NCBI RefSeq assembly: GCF_900142735.1
Contig: NZ_FRBY01000003.1
Coordinates: forward strand, 558,001 to 622,000
Direction: 5' to 3'
From: Flavobacterium saccharophilum
GTDB lineage: Bacteria > Bacteroidota > Bacteroidia > Flavobacteriales > Flavobacteriaceae
Length of the DNA stretch: 64,000 bases
Numbering within the stretch: the stretch's first letter is position 1; the number at the start of each line of letters is the position of its first letter. The translations under genes and the position numbers were made by a program. Below are positions 6,255 through 14,577 of the stretch, piece after piece. The notes beneath the pieces are model-generated. The model saw only the letters and a list, made by a program, of their open reading frames with translations, searched no databases and was not told the origin of the DNA.

Positions 6255-7613
6255 TTATTTCCAGGTTTGCTTGTTGTTTTCCTTTTCCAGAATCTCTCTT
6301 ATTTTTCGTTCTTCCCAATCTGAGCTGTAACCGAAAACTTTAAAAGCGTGCATTACAACTCCAAATCCCCAGCCTAAAGCCGAAAACCAAAACCACTGAA
6401 ATCCAGGAGAATACCTCAAATTTATAAAAATTAAAAAGGGAATCACACAACAATACGAAATTACATTTCCGTAAAATCCTTTTAGTTCTTCTACTCTTTT
6501 CTTAGCTCTGAAATAAGCCTTATTTTCATCACTATAGTCTGCACTTGTTTCCATAACTGTTATTTGTTTCGTTAAAATTGGGATCTTAACGGTGAATGTT
6601 TCTTCATTTTGTTCGACCAATACTTTTCTGTTGGTTATAATTGCGTATCGATTTACGATGTTAGTCAACCCAACTCCTTGTCTGTCTTGTAAAACTTCTT
6701 TTTTCTGAAAATCATTTTGAATTGCTAAATAATCACCATCAATAAAAATTCTAATATGTAATGGTTTCTGTTCGCTTACCACATTGTGTTTTACCGTATT
6801 CTCTAATAAAAGTTGCAATGATAACGGAACCACTTTAGCATCCGGATTAATCGGTGTTGTTGGCAATTCGTAAAACAAACTATTTTCAAAACGCATTTTA
6901 AGCAGATTCATATACGTTTTGGCAAATGACAATTCATCATCAACCGAAACTAATTCTTTGTCTTTTTGCTCCAAAACGTAACGATAGATTTTAGATAAAG
7001 AAGTAGTGAATCGCTGTGCATTATCCGGGTTTTCTTCAATCAGAGAACTTAACACATTTAGGCTGTTAAAAAGAAAATGCGGATCGATCTGATTTTTTAA
7101 ACTTTCGAATTTCGCATTTGCCGTTCCCGCGATAATCTTTTGTTGTGTGATTTCAAATTTTGATGCCTGTTTCCATTTTACCATAAAGCTTCTGGCCTGC
7201 ATGAAAGTCGAAACCCCAAGAGATAAAATGATATAGAAAAGATGCACCCAGATCATTCTTTCGCTAAAAAAACTACCAAGAGGCATATTTTGTATTACTA
7301 CAAAAATGATATAATTGATTCCCAAAACAGCTGGAACAGTATATAAAACAGTAACTAAAATTCCGTAATACACTCTTAAGTTAGTCTGCTCAAGCCAATC
7401 CCATTTTCTATCTAAAAGAACATTTATATATCCGTTTCCGAAACCTAAGCCAAAAGAATACAAACAACTTAAAAGGAATGTAATCAGAACATTTTTAAAA
7501 GTTAAATCGGCACCTAGAAAAGCGGAGAAAATTATTGTAAAGACCATAGAAATCCTGAAACAAGCTATCGTTCCACTCTTTAAATTCGAAAATGTATTTC
7601 TATTGTCTCTCAT
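6255..7613 (-). CDS. LytS-type sensor histidine kinase with C-terminal 2TM domain
   Basis: 452 residues. Residues 1-140 hold about four membrane segments. The His_kinase domain has the phosphoacceptor H179 in QIDPHFLFNSLN. The ATP-binding part has an N-box (LLLENTVKHN, 268-277) and a G-box (GVGLTNIVNRY, 313-323). From residue 354 the protein continues METSADYSDENKAYF into a full 2TM domain (FYGNVISYCCVIPF, FWFSALGWGFGVVMHAF, SDWEERKIREILEKE). It probably phosphorylates the LytTR regulator at 3807-4574. The 2TM domain begins with its own Met in the same METxxY pattern as the free copies, so the fusion looks like read-through into an ancestral 2TM gene. Five free copies follow directly. Confidence 0.92.
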   Translation of the reverse strand: MRDNRNTFSNLKSGTIACFRISMVFTIIFSAFLGADLTFKNVLITFLLSCLYSFGLGFGNGYINVLLDRKWDWLEQTNLRVYYGILVTVLYTVPAVLGINYIIFVVIQNMPLGSFFSERMIWVHLFYIILSLGVSTFMQARSFMVKWKQASKFEITQQKIIAGTANAKFESLKNQIDPHFLFNSLNVLSSLIEENPDNAQRFTTSLSKIYRYVLEQKDKELVSVDDELSFAKTYMNLLKMRFENSLFYELPTTPINPDAKVVPLSLQLLLENTVKHNVVSEQKPLHIRIFIDGDYLAIQNDFQKKEVLQDRQGVGLTNIVNRYAIITNRKVLVEQNEETFTVKIPILTKQITVMETSADYSDENKAYFRAKKRVEELKGFYGNVISYCCVIPFLIFINLRYSPGFQWFWFSALGWGFGVVMHAFKVFGYSSDWEERKIREILEKENNKQTWK

Positions 7614-7633
7614 TATAATCTTCTTAAATTATT

Positions 7634-8257
7634 TTATTTTTTGCAATTTTTCTGTGTTTCCAAAGCTCTTTCTAATCCCCATTTTGGCGAAAAAGGCGTT
7701 TCTGGTTTAAAAGTAGCAAAAAGTTCGATAGCTTTATCAACTTGTGCGCAAAGCGGTTTTGTATCAACACCTGACCATTTTGCTCCACCTATTTGATAAT
7801 CTGCTTCGCCAAAAACAATTCTTGGGTTGTTTGGGTCTATCGCTTTTCCTTTCGCGTAAGCTTCCATTACTTTAGCCGAATATTTCATTCCGTTAGTCAT
7901 TGGATCTGCAACTACCCAAGCTGTATAAATCAAAGCCTGCATCGCATATAATTCTGCATTATTCTGATCCTTAATAAATTCTACATCTAAAGCGTCTTGT
8001 GCTTTTGTCAATAACAAATCGATTTTTGTTTTATCTTTCTCATTAAAAGCCGTTGTAGTGTTGATTAAAGCTACATAATAATTTGGCAAATAACTTGTTT
8101 TCTCAGCCGCCGCGATTCTTTCAAACATTGCCGAGGCATCAGCATTTTTTCCTTCTTTCCAAAGCCCAAAAGCTTTTCCCATTCCTTGTTCAAATTGTGT
8201 TTGTGCAGATAATAAACTGCAAATAAATAAAGTGGTAATTGTAATAATTTTGGTCAT
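7634..8257 (-). CDS. Secreted TPR-like protein of unknown function
   Basis: 207 residues with a signal peptide (MTKIITITTLFICSLLSAQ). The remainder is helical with TPR-like spacing: FEQGMGKAFGLWKEGKNADASAMFERIAA, YLPNYYVALINTTTAF, NNAELYAMQALIYTAWV and a final ELFATFKPETPFSPKWGLERALE. No catalytic motif is visible. It sits 20 bases upstream of the kinase gene and likely shares its transcript, so it may be a periplasmic partner of the kinase-2TM group. Its own upstream region carries a (TGTTAT)10 array at 8334-8393. Confidence 0.8.
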   Translation of the reverse strand: MTKIITITTLFICSLLSAQTQFEQGMGKAFGLWKEGKNADASAMFERIAAAEKTSYLPNYYVALINTTTAFNEKDKTKIDLLLTKAQDALDVEFIKDQNNAELYAMQALIYTAWVVADPMTNGMKYSAKVMEAYAKGKAIDPNNPRIVFGEADYQIGGAKWSGVDTKPLCAQVDKAIELFATFKPETPFSPKWGLERALETQKNCKK

Positions 8258-8608
8258 GATTTCTTTTTTTTAAGGTTCTAAGATTCTAAGTTACTAAGGG
8301 TCTAAGTTTTTTTTATTGATGATTAAAACTCTCTGTTATTGTTATTGTTATTGTTATTGTTATTGTTATTGTTATTGTTATTGTTATTGTTATTTCTAAT
8401 TATACTTCAAAAGTAGATCTGATTTTACTGTTTTAAAATTAAATGATACTGAGTTGTCGAATTTGATGACTGAATTGTTTCTTTTTGAGGGGCAGAGGTT
8501 CAGAGTTGCAAAGGTTCAAAGGTTTTTTTCTAAATTCTGCGAATTTTGGAGTCTTAAAAATTAAGAAAAGAAACCTCTGTTCCTTTGAACCTTTGCCACT
8601 TTGCACCT
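8258..8608. repeat. Repeat-rich intergenic region: 8-nt word arrays and a hexamer tract
   Basis: No gene is visible. Three structures are present. CTAAG words begin at 8278, 8286, 8294 and 8302, exactly 8 bases apart. The perfect hexamer tract (TGTTAT)10 occupies 8334-8393. CARAG words at 8493, 8501, 8509 and 8517 face reverse-complement CTYTG/CTTTA words at 8575, 8583, 8591, 8599 and 8607, again in 8-base steps. The last word runs into the TonB receptor's stop codon (8609-8611). The inverted arms enclose about 50 bases and can form a long imperfect hairpin that could end receptor transcription. Confidence 0.85.
8334..8393. repeat. Perfect hexanucleotide microsatellite (TGTTAT)10
   Basis: Ten uninterrupted TGTTAT units, ending 77 bases before the start codon (8257) of the TPR-like gene at the head of the kinase/2TM run. 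Unit loss or gain would change promoter spacing in steps of six bases without affecting any reading frame. Confidence 0.95.
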
Positions 8609-10774
8609 TTACAAATTCTTCAACTGATTCTCATTTTTGTTCTTGCTAATGGTCCAAAAGAAGCCTACGAAGAAAAATCGGTCTGCGGTTGGTAAAACGG
8701 CTTGTCTTTGGTACACTCCGCTGGCATCTGGAAGTTTTGCGTAATCGTATCCAAAAACATTTTGGCTTCCTAATACATTTGAAACAGAGAAATACAAGAT
8801 TTTTTGTGTTGTCAATAAATACGCCCAGTTAAAACTCAAACTGTTGTATGATTTTGTTTTTCCGTTCATAAACTGTGTTTGGTTTGGATCATTATATGGT
8901 CTTCCAGAACTATAATTATTAGTAAAACCTATTTGCGATTTCCAATCGGTAATGAAATACTTGGTTACAATTGATAAACTATGATTGGCTATAAAACTTG
9001 GTGTTGCCATCGTTGGGAAATTCTTATATTGTCTTTCTGAATCGATATAAGAATAAGAAATCCAATATTCTAAGTTTTTATACAAGTTACTGTCTCTCCA
9101 AAATAAATCCAATCCTTTCGCATATCCAGAACCGTTATTATTGAAAACCGAATTGTATGCAATATCTCTCGTATCGTACTGAACCAAATTGCGGTAATCT
9201 TTATAATACGCTTCGGCTCTAAAAGTTTGTCCTGGTTTTGTAAATTGATAATTTAAAATATAATGTCTTGCTTTTTCACTTTCAAATTGATGGTATTTCG
9301 AATATTTAATATAATCAACCACAGGCGTTTGAGAAAAATCTCCATAAGCAAATGAAAACTGACTACTTTTTGACACTTTATAAGCAATTGAAGCTCTTGG
9401 CGCAATATTGGTTTCATTCAACAAGCTATTATTTGAAAGCCTGAAACCTACTTTTGCTGCTAAATTTTTAGAGAATAAAATATCTCCTTCGGTATAAAAA
9501 GCGGCAATATTAGAATTGTAACCATTTGCAACCTGAATAGAAGCATTGTCATCGAAATTTTCATTGAATTTGGTAATGAAATAATCAGCTCCAAAAGACA
9601 ATTTAAAATGATCCGATACATTTTTTCTTAGTTTCAATTTCAATTGTGCTGCATTTTCGTTACTATCAACATCGTTAATATCGTATTTTATTTTGTTGTT
9701 ATTGTAGCCATAACTGATTCCTGATGTTAATTGCCAGCCCGTTCCAAAAGTTCCTTTGTAAGATGCATTCAGGTAGAAATTATTGTTGTTTAAATCAGTT
9801 CTGATTTTATCTTCGAAGTTTACATTTTTCTGATTTAAGTCAAATTTCTCCGAATCGAAAGCGGCGTACAATTTGAAAATTCCATTTGTGAAATGATAAC
9901 GATAAACTGTTTCTCCAGACAAAGATTGGTACGGATTATTCCAATCAACATTTTGCGGAACTACTGCCTGATAAGGTGCTAAATTGATATAAGCAGTATT
10001 TACGCTCAACGAACTTTTTTTCCATTTTTGAGTATTTCCCAAACCCAAACCAACTGTCATCAAAGCGATATCGGTTTTATTCATATCTGGCTCGTCTTGT
10101 GTATTCAATAATAAAACACTCGATAAAGCCTCGCCATATTCAGCCGAATAACCTCCGGTCGAGAAAGCAATTCCGCTGAATAAAAAAGGAGAAAATCTTC
10201 CTCTTGTTGGTAAATTATTGGTTGTAGCGCCATACGGTTGAGCTACACGAATTCCGTCAACAAAAGTTTGTGTTTCGCTGGCTTCTCCTCCACGTACAAA
10301 CAAACGCCCATCTTCACCCACAGTTTGCGTTCCTGGCAAAGTTTGCAAAGCTGCAATAATGTTTCCTGCAGAACCTGCTGTGGTTACAATGTCTAACGGT
10401 TTTAAAACAGAAACCCTTGCCTTATCTCCAGATTCTAAAGTTCCGGCGGTAATGACAACGGCATCAAGTGCATTTACATTTTCTCTTAATTTTATGGTTT
10501 GATTTTTAAAATTGGTAACATCAATTTCTGTTTTGAATGTTTCGTAAAGTAAAAAACTAACAATTAGAGACTGATTTCCTGTTGCAGTAGTTTCGAAAGA
10601 AAATTCTCCGGTTTCAGAACTTGTTGCTCCGTCGTAAGTTCCGTCGATATAAATATTAGCGCCTGGAACCGGTTTTCCTTTTTGGTCAACCACTTTTCCG
10701 GAAATGGTGTTTTGAGCAAAAAGGAAAGCTGTTAAAAATAAAAAGACAATTGTAAAAAGTGTTTTGGTTTGCAT
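8609..10774 (-). CDS. TonB-dependent receptor with N-terminal carboxypeptidase-regulatory-like domain
   Basis: 721 residues. Signal peptide (MQTKTLFTIVFLFLTAFLFAQ), then a CarboxypepD_reg-like domain (about 22-105, SGKVVDQKGKPVPGANIYI...). A plug domain follows (about 110-225, with NIIAALQTLPGTQTVGEDG and LFVRGGEASETQTFVDG), then an outer-membrane beta-barrel to the C-terminus. It imports an unknown ligand using TonB energy. No SusD gene is adjacent and it is shorter than SusC proteins, so it is not a Sus pair. The stop codon falls inside the 8-base-period repeat. It precedes the TPR/kinase/2TM genes on the same strand, but a 350-base repeat-rich gap probably separates transcription. Confidence 0.92.
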   Translation of the reverse strand: MQTKTLFTIVFLFLTAFLFAQNTISGKVVDQKGKPVPGANIYIDGTYDGATSSETGEFSFETTATGNQSLIVSFLLYETFKTEIDVTNFKNQTIKLRENVNALDAVVITAGTLESGDKARVSVLKPLDIVTTAGSAGNIIAALQTLPGTQTVGEDGRLFVRGGEASETQTFVDGIRVAQPYGATTNNLPTRGRFSPFLFSGIAFSTGGYSAEYGEALSSVLLLNTQDEPDMNKTDIALMTVGLGLGNTQKWKKSSLSVNTAYINLAPYQAVVPQNVDWNNPYQSLSGETVYRYHFTNGIFKLYAAFDSEKFDLNQKNVNFEDKIRTDLNNNNFYLNASYKGTFGTGWQLTSGISYGYNNNKIKYDINDVDSNENAAQLKLKLRKNVSDHFKLSFGADYFITKFNENFDDNASIQVANGYNSNIAAFYTEGDILFSKNLAAKVGFRLSNNSLLNETNIAPRASIAYKVSKSSQFSFAYGDFSQTPVVDYIKYSKYHQFESEKARHYILNYQFTKPGQTFRAEAYYKDYRNLVQYDTRDIAYNSVFNNNGSGYAKGLDLFWRDSNLYKNLEYWISYSYIDSERQYKNFPTMATPSFIANHSLSIVTKYFITDWKSQIGFTNNYSSGRPYNDPNQTQFMNGKTKSYNSLSFNWAYLLTTQKILYFSVSNVLGSQNVFGYDYAKLPDASGVYQRQAVLPTADRFFFVGFFWTISKNKNENQLKNL

Positions 10775-10794
10775 GATCTTGGTTTTTGATGACG

Positions 10795-10802
10795 CAAATG
10801 TA
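10795..10802 (-). promoter_or_regulatory. Putative -7 box (TACATTTG) for the TonB-dependent receptor
   Basis: The minus strand reads TACATTTG at 10802-10795, 20 bases before the receptor ATG at 10774. It fits TAnnTTTG. No convincing TTG -33 element is seen at the usual 17-19 base spacing. Confidence 0.45.
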
Positions 10803-10921
10803 TTTTAACAGTACTTGTTAAAAAATATTAAATAACCCAATTGTAGAATTTCGGGGATGAGTTGTAAAATACTTATTTGTATCTTAGCTCTTAGTTCGTA
10901 GTATTAAATAAAAAACAATAA

Positions 10922-11650
10922 ATGAACATAGCAGTCGCACAAATAAAGCCTGCAAAGGGAGATATTTCAGCTAACATAGAAAAGCACCTCAAATTTGTAG
11001 AAATAGCATCATCATTAAATGCAAATTCTATTTTTTTTCCTGAACTTTCCTTAACAGGGTATGAACCTGATTTAGCCAAAGATCTGGCAACTGACAAAGA
11101 TGATAATCGTTTTGACACTTTTCAGAAAATTAGCAATCTAAAAAAGATAACAATTGGAGTTGGAATTCCAACAAAAACAAAAAGCGGACTACAAATTAGT
11201 ATGATTGTGTTTCAACCGGATCAACAGAGAATCTCCTATTCAAAGCAACAACTTCATGAAGATGAGTTTTCTTATTTTGAAAATGGTACTGAACAAGTCA
11301 TAATCAAAATTGAAAACCAAAAAATTATCCCAGCAATTTGCTACGAAAGCCTACAAATAGAACATGCCGAAAAAGGAAGTAATCTTGGAGGTGAAATTTA
11401 TGTTGCCAGCGTAGCCAAATCAAAAAATGGAGTAGAAAAAGCCTTTATACACTACCCGGAAGTGGCAAAAAAATATTCTATGCCCATTTTAATGTCAAAT
11501 TGTATTGGAGAATGTGATAATTTTGTAAGTATTGGTTTTAGTTCTGTTTGGACAAAAGAAGGAAAACTAGCAGAGCAACTCGACAACAAAAACGAAGGCA
11601 TACTTGTTTTTAATACAACAACTGAAGAAGTAATAAAGCAGATTATCTAG
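10922..11650 (+). CDS. Carbon-nitrogen hydrolase (nitrilase superfamily)
   Basis: 242 residues with no signal peptide. The Glu-Lys-Cys catalytic triad is visible: E41 in FFPELSLTGYEPD, K108 in ISYSKQQLHEDE and C140 in PAICYESLQ. The family hydrolyses nitriles, amides or carbamoyl groups through a Cys thioester; the substrate cannot be read from the sequence. The length is slightly short for the family (usually 250-300), with the shortage mainly at the C-terminus, but all catalytic blocks are present. It stands alone between the TonB receptor (divergent) and dinB-like genes. Confidence 0.88.
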   Translation: MNIAVAQIKPAKGDISANIEKHLKFVEIASSLNANSIFFPELSLTGYEPDLAKDLATDKDDNRFDTFQKISNLKKITIGVGIPTKTKSGLQISMIVFQPDQQRISYSKQQLHEDEFSYFENGTEQVIIKIENQKIIPAICYESLQIEHAEKGSNLGGEIYVASVAKSKNGVEKAFIHYPEVAKKYSMPILMSNCIGECDNFVSIGFSSVWTKEGKLAEQLDNKNEGILVFNTTTEEVIKQII

Positions 11651-11724
11651 CAAAAATTTGATTTACACAACTGAAAAACAGCTTAAAAAAACATATTAAA
11701 AAACACAATTAATCCCTATTAGCT

Positions 11725-12183
11725 ATGTCAGAAAGTAAAAGAGTTTCGAATTTATATCAATCCATTTACAATGGAAATCCCTGGCTGGAAGTAACTCTGG
11801 CTGATACTTTAAAAAATGTAACTGCTGAACAAGCTTATAAAAAAGCAAATCCAAACCTCAATACAATTTGGGAAATTGTCAATCATCTTATACAGTGGAG
11901 AAGAAATATTTTAAGACGTGTTCAGGGAGAAATAATTACAACCCCTAGTCACAATTATTTTGTTCCTGTTTTAGATCCATCCGAAGCAGCATGGGAGCAA
12001 TCCTTGCAAAGTCTTGCAAAATCACAGGAATTATGGACCGCCTTTTTTAATGATTTTAATGATGCTGATTTTGATAAAATAGATCCAAATAACAATCATA
12101 ATTTTTATGAAGATATTCATGGCATTATTCAGCATGATGTTTATCATCTGGGACAGATCGTTATTTTGAAGAAATTGGTCTAA
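11725..12183 (+). CDS. DinB/YfiT-family protein
   Basis: 152 residues, a four-helix bundle of the DinB type. The candidate metal-binding histidines are H54 (EIVNHLIQW), H137 and H141 (QHDVYHLGQI), which is the family's three-His pattern. Members are metal-dependent, damage-inducible or thiol-transferase-like proteins; the exact role here is unknown. A small membrane-protein gene begins 10 bases downstream, suggesting co-transcription. Confidence 0.88.
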   Translation: MSESKRVSNLYQSIYNGNPWLEVTLADTLKNVTAEQAYKKANPNLNTIWEIVNHLIQWRRNILRRVQGEIITTPSHNYFVPVLDPSEAAWEQSLQSLAKSQELWTAFFNDFNDADFDKIDPNNNHNFYEDIHGIIQHDVYHLGQIVILKKLV

Positions 12184-12193
12184 ACTATTCCAT

Positions 12194-12817
12194 ATGAAAA
12201 ACATTGATAAAGTACAAAATTTACTTCCTTTAGGATATCTTTTTCTTATACTTTTAGGAATAGCAAAAGAAAGCATATTTTATTATCAACTTGGAATAAA
12301 CATCGTGAGGTATTCGTCTATAATGGATATTTTGATAAGTCCGGTAGCCGCAATTACATCAAATCCCATATTCTTTATAACGGTATTAATTTTATTCATT
12401 TTTTCTTTTAAACTTCCGCAGATCTTGCTTAAAAATGAAGATAAGAAAGGGCTGCATAAGGTTTTTGGATCGAAGATTACTAAAACTGAGAAAACTAAAA
12501 ATGAAGTTCCGGAAAAGGAAAGAATAGATTATTATAACAACGTTGCAATAGAATTTCTTGCTGCTTTTCTAATATCCATTTTCCTGGGATATGGATTTGC
12601 TGATGGCAGATATATTTCTCAAAAAATAAAAAACAATAAAATTGACTATAATTATAAGCTAAATTATACGAATGATAAATCTGAAAATATTTATGTAATT
12701 GGTTCTAATACTGCATACTACTTTTATTTATCAGAAGGAAATCCGACAGTCAAGATTGCACCTGTAGCCTCGATCAGGAACTTGGAATTGACAAAAAACA
12801 GAATGCTAAATAAATAA
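12194..12817 (+). CDS. Hypothetical membrane protein
   Basis: 207 residues of unrecognised family. Hydrophobic segments are visible at about 10-25 (LLPLGYLFLILLGIA), 45-75 (ILISPVAAITS, FFITVLILFIFSF) and 118-135 (EFLAAFLISIFLGYGF). A basic cytoplasmic-looking loop lies between (KITKTEKTKNEVPEKERI). The C-terminal 60 residues are soluble and rich in Asn/Lys/Tyr. It follows the DinB gene by 10 bases and precedes the YciI-like gene by 10 bases, so the three probably form one transcript. No function is proposed. Confidence 0.75.
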   Translation: MKNIDKVQNLLPLGYLFLILLGIAKESIFYYQLGINIVRYSSIMDILISPVAAITSNPIFFITVLILFIFSFKLPQILLKNEDKKGLHKVFGSKITKTEKTKNEVPEKERIDYYNNVAIEFLAAFLISIFLGYGFADGRYISQKIKNNKIDYNYKLNYTNDKSENIYVIGSNTAYYFYLSEGNPTVKIAPVASIRNLELTKNRMLNK

Positions 12818-12827
12818 TACGCTGACG

Positions 12828-13283
12828 ATGAAAAAATCTATACTAATTCTATTTCTTTTGTTTTGCTGTGAGGGATTTTCACAGGAAACAGAAGTGAAAT
12901 TCGACGAAAGTTTGGCAAAATCTTTAAACGCCGATGAATACGGAATGAAGAAATACGTTTTCTGTCTTTTGAAATCCGGGACAAATAAAACGGCTTCAAA
13001 AGAAGAAACCCAAAAATTATTTGAAGGTCATATGAAGAATATCAACAAATTAGCCAAAGAAGGAAAATTGGTTGTTGCCGGACCTTTTATGAAAAACGAC
13101 CGAAATTACAGAGGCATTTACATTTTTAATGTTGAAACAGTTCAGGAAGCAGAAGCACTTGTTGCAACGGACCCGGCGATACAGGCAAAATTACTTGAGG
13201 CCGAATTAACGCCTTGGTATGCGACAGCGGCTTTGCAGGAAACTGTAAAAATTCACGAGAAGATTTCGAAGAAAAAAATGTAG
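12828..13283 (+). CDS. Secreted YciI-like protein
   Basis: 151 residues with a signal peptide (MKKSILILFLLFCCEGFSQ). The rest is a YciI-like ferredoxin-fold domain: KYVFCLLKSG, then EGHMKNINKLAKEGKLVVAGPF with the His-Met and GPF motif typical of the family, then RGIYIFNVETVQEAEALVATDPA and the closing ELTPWYATAAL. YciI-family proteins are small enzymes or sensors of uncertain substrate. The exported form is common in Bacteroidota. It is followed 9 bases later by an acetyltransferase gene. Confidence 0.85.
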   Translation: MKKSILILFLLFCCEGFSQETEVKFDESLAKSLNADEYGMKKYVFCLLKSGTNKTASKEETQKLFEGHMKNINKLAKEGKLVVAGPFMKNDRNYRGIYIFNVETVQEAEALVATDPAIQAKLLEAELTPWYATAALQETVKIHEKISKKKM

Positions 13284-13292
13284 GATTACAAT

Positions 13293-13865
13293 ATGAAAAC
13301 AGAAAAAGAAAAAATGATTTCGGGAGAATATTACATTGCAGGCGATCCTGTTTTGGTAAAAGAACGTCGAAAAGCCAAGAATTTATTGCACCGCTTAAAC
13401 GTAACCGAATATCGTTTGACCAAAAAAGCCAAAGAAATTTTGGCCGAATTAATTCCGAATACAGGAAAGAGTTTTTACATAGAACCACCTTTTCATTGTG
13501 ATTACGGATACAATATTGTTTGTGGCGATAACGTTTATTTCAATGTTAATTGTGTTGTTTTAGACTGTGCGCCTGTTACTATTGGATCCAATGTGTTTTT
13601 TGCACCGAATGTTCAAATTTATACCGCAACCCATCCGCTTGACGCCGAATTAAGAAAAACGTTAGAAAATGCTCTGCCGATTTCTATTGGAGATGATTGC
13701 TGGATTGGTGGAAACTCCGTAATTTGTCCAGGCGCAACAATTGGAAAAGGCTGTGTTATTGGAGCAGGATCTGTTGTTACAAAAGACATTCCGGACAACT
13801 CATTAGCCGTTGGAAATCCGGCGAAAATTATTAGAAAATTAAATCAAGAAACTGAATCAAAATAA
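13293..13865 (+). CDS. Sugar O-acetyltransferase (Maa/LacA/NodL, hexapeptide repeat family)
   Basis: 190 residues. An N-terminal Maa domain (MISGEYYIAGDPVLVKERR...) is followed by left-handed beta-helix hexapeptide repeats from about residue 70 to 185 (NIVCGDNVYFN, VTIGSNVFFAPNVQIY, ISIGDDCWIGGNSVICPGA, TIGKGCVIGAGSVV). The catalytic histidine is H114 in TATHPLD. The enzyme transfers acetyl from acetyl-CoA to a sugar hydroxyl. It ends DNSLAVGNPAKIIRKL, the family's normal end. The next gene starts 3 bases after its stop, so the two are coupled. Confidence 0.92.
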   Translation: MKTEKEKMISGEYYIAGDPVLVKERRKAKNLLHRLNVTEYRLTKKAKEILAELIPNTGKSFYIEPPFHCDYGYNIVCGDNVYFNVNCVVLDCAPVTIGSNVFFAPNVQIYTATHPLDAELRKTLENALPISIGDDCWIGGNSVICPGATIGKGCVIGAGSVVTKDIPDNSLAVGNPAKIIRKLNQETESK

Positions 13866-13868
13866 ATA

Positions 13869-14258
13869 ATGCTTACCTTAAATAAAGTTCATCACATTGC
13901 CATTTTATGCTCCGATTATCAAAAATCTAAAACTTTTTATACCGAAGTTTTGGGATTAACTATTATACGTGAAATCTACAGAGAAGAGCGCCAGTCTTAC
14001 AAACTAGATTTGGCTTTGAATGGTGCTTATGTAGTTGAACTATTCTCGTTTCCAAATCCGCCGAAACGCCCTTCAAGACCCGAAGCTGTTGGTTTGCGAC
14101 ATTTGGCTTTTGAAGTAATTAATTTAGAAGAAACGATTGCTTTTTTAAATACAAAGAACATTGAATCTGAGCCTATCAGAATTGATGAAACTACTGATAA
14201 ACGTTTTACTTTTATCGCAGACCCTGATTTATTACCAATTGAGTTTTATGAAAGATAA
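13869..14258 (+). CDS. VOC-family (glyoxalase-like) metalloprotein
   Basis: 129 residues forming two beta-alpha-beta-beta-beta units. Predicted metal ligands are H8 (KVHHIAIL), E57 (VVELFS), H78 (GLRHLAFEV) and E125 (PIEFYE). Overall it resembles the YaeR/SMU1112c-like glyoxalase subfamily. It probably acts as a glyoxalase I-like lyase or dioxygenase relative; the substrate is not known. It follows the acetyltransferase by 3 bases. The stop codon is followed at once by a repeat block. Confidence 0.88.
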   Translation: MLTLNKVHHIAILCSDYQKSKTFYTEVLGLTIIREIYREERQSYKLDLALNGAYVVELFSFPNPPKRPSRPEAVGLRHLAFEVINLEETIAFLNTKNIESEPIRIDETTDKRFTFIADPDLLPIEFYER

Positions 14259-14577
14259 GTTTTGCCGCCAAGACACGAAGGCGCAAATTTTTCTCTCATT
14301 TTATGTCATTTCGAGGAACGAGAAATCACATGCGAAACTCGACAAAGATTGGCGATTTTGATTGCGGAATATCTAGTGTGATTTCTCGTTCCTCGAAATG
14401 ACAAACAGTAAGTTCAATAAAAAAACTTAGCGACTTAGTGTTTTTTTTTAGCTAAAAGAATTTGTTGCCTTAATAATTTTAACAAATTATAAAGACCGTT
14501 TATTATTAAAAAACAGATTTGATTGTCTAATTTTGTGAAATCGCAAATAAATCTCGCGATCTACAAATCCACATCTG
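14259..14577. repeat. Intergenic nested repeat with a 26-base perfect inverted repeat
   Basis: No gene is visible. The left outer arm carries CCAAG/CGAAG words near 14274-14285 and the right outer arm carries CTTAG words at 14426 and 14434 (8 apart). Between them lies a perfect inverted repeat: 14305-14330 (beginning GTCATTTCGAGGAACGAGAA) pairs with 14377-14402, with a 46-base loop. The TAATTTTG box at 14528-14535 is a likely promoter element for the ClC gene at 14578. Confidence 0.88.
14528..14535 (+). promoter_or_regulatory. Putative -7 box (TAATTTTG) for the ClC-HPP pair
   Basis: TAATTTTG matches TAnnTTTG, 42 bases before the ATG at 14578. No clear -33 TTG at 17-19 bases is seen. Confidence 0.45.

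Noticed and set aside
5950..6318. Longer reading of the first free 2TM gene
   Set aside because: The additional 22 residues overlap the kinase's 3' end and do not match the other copies; the ATG at 6252 fits the array pattern.
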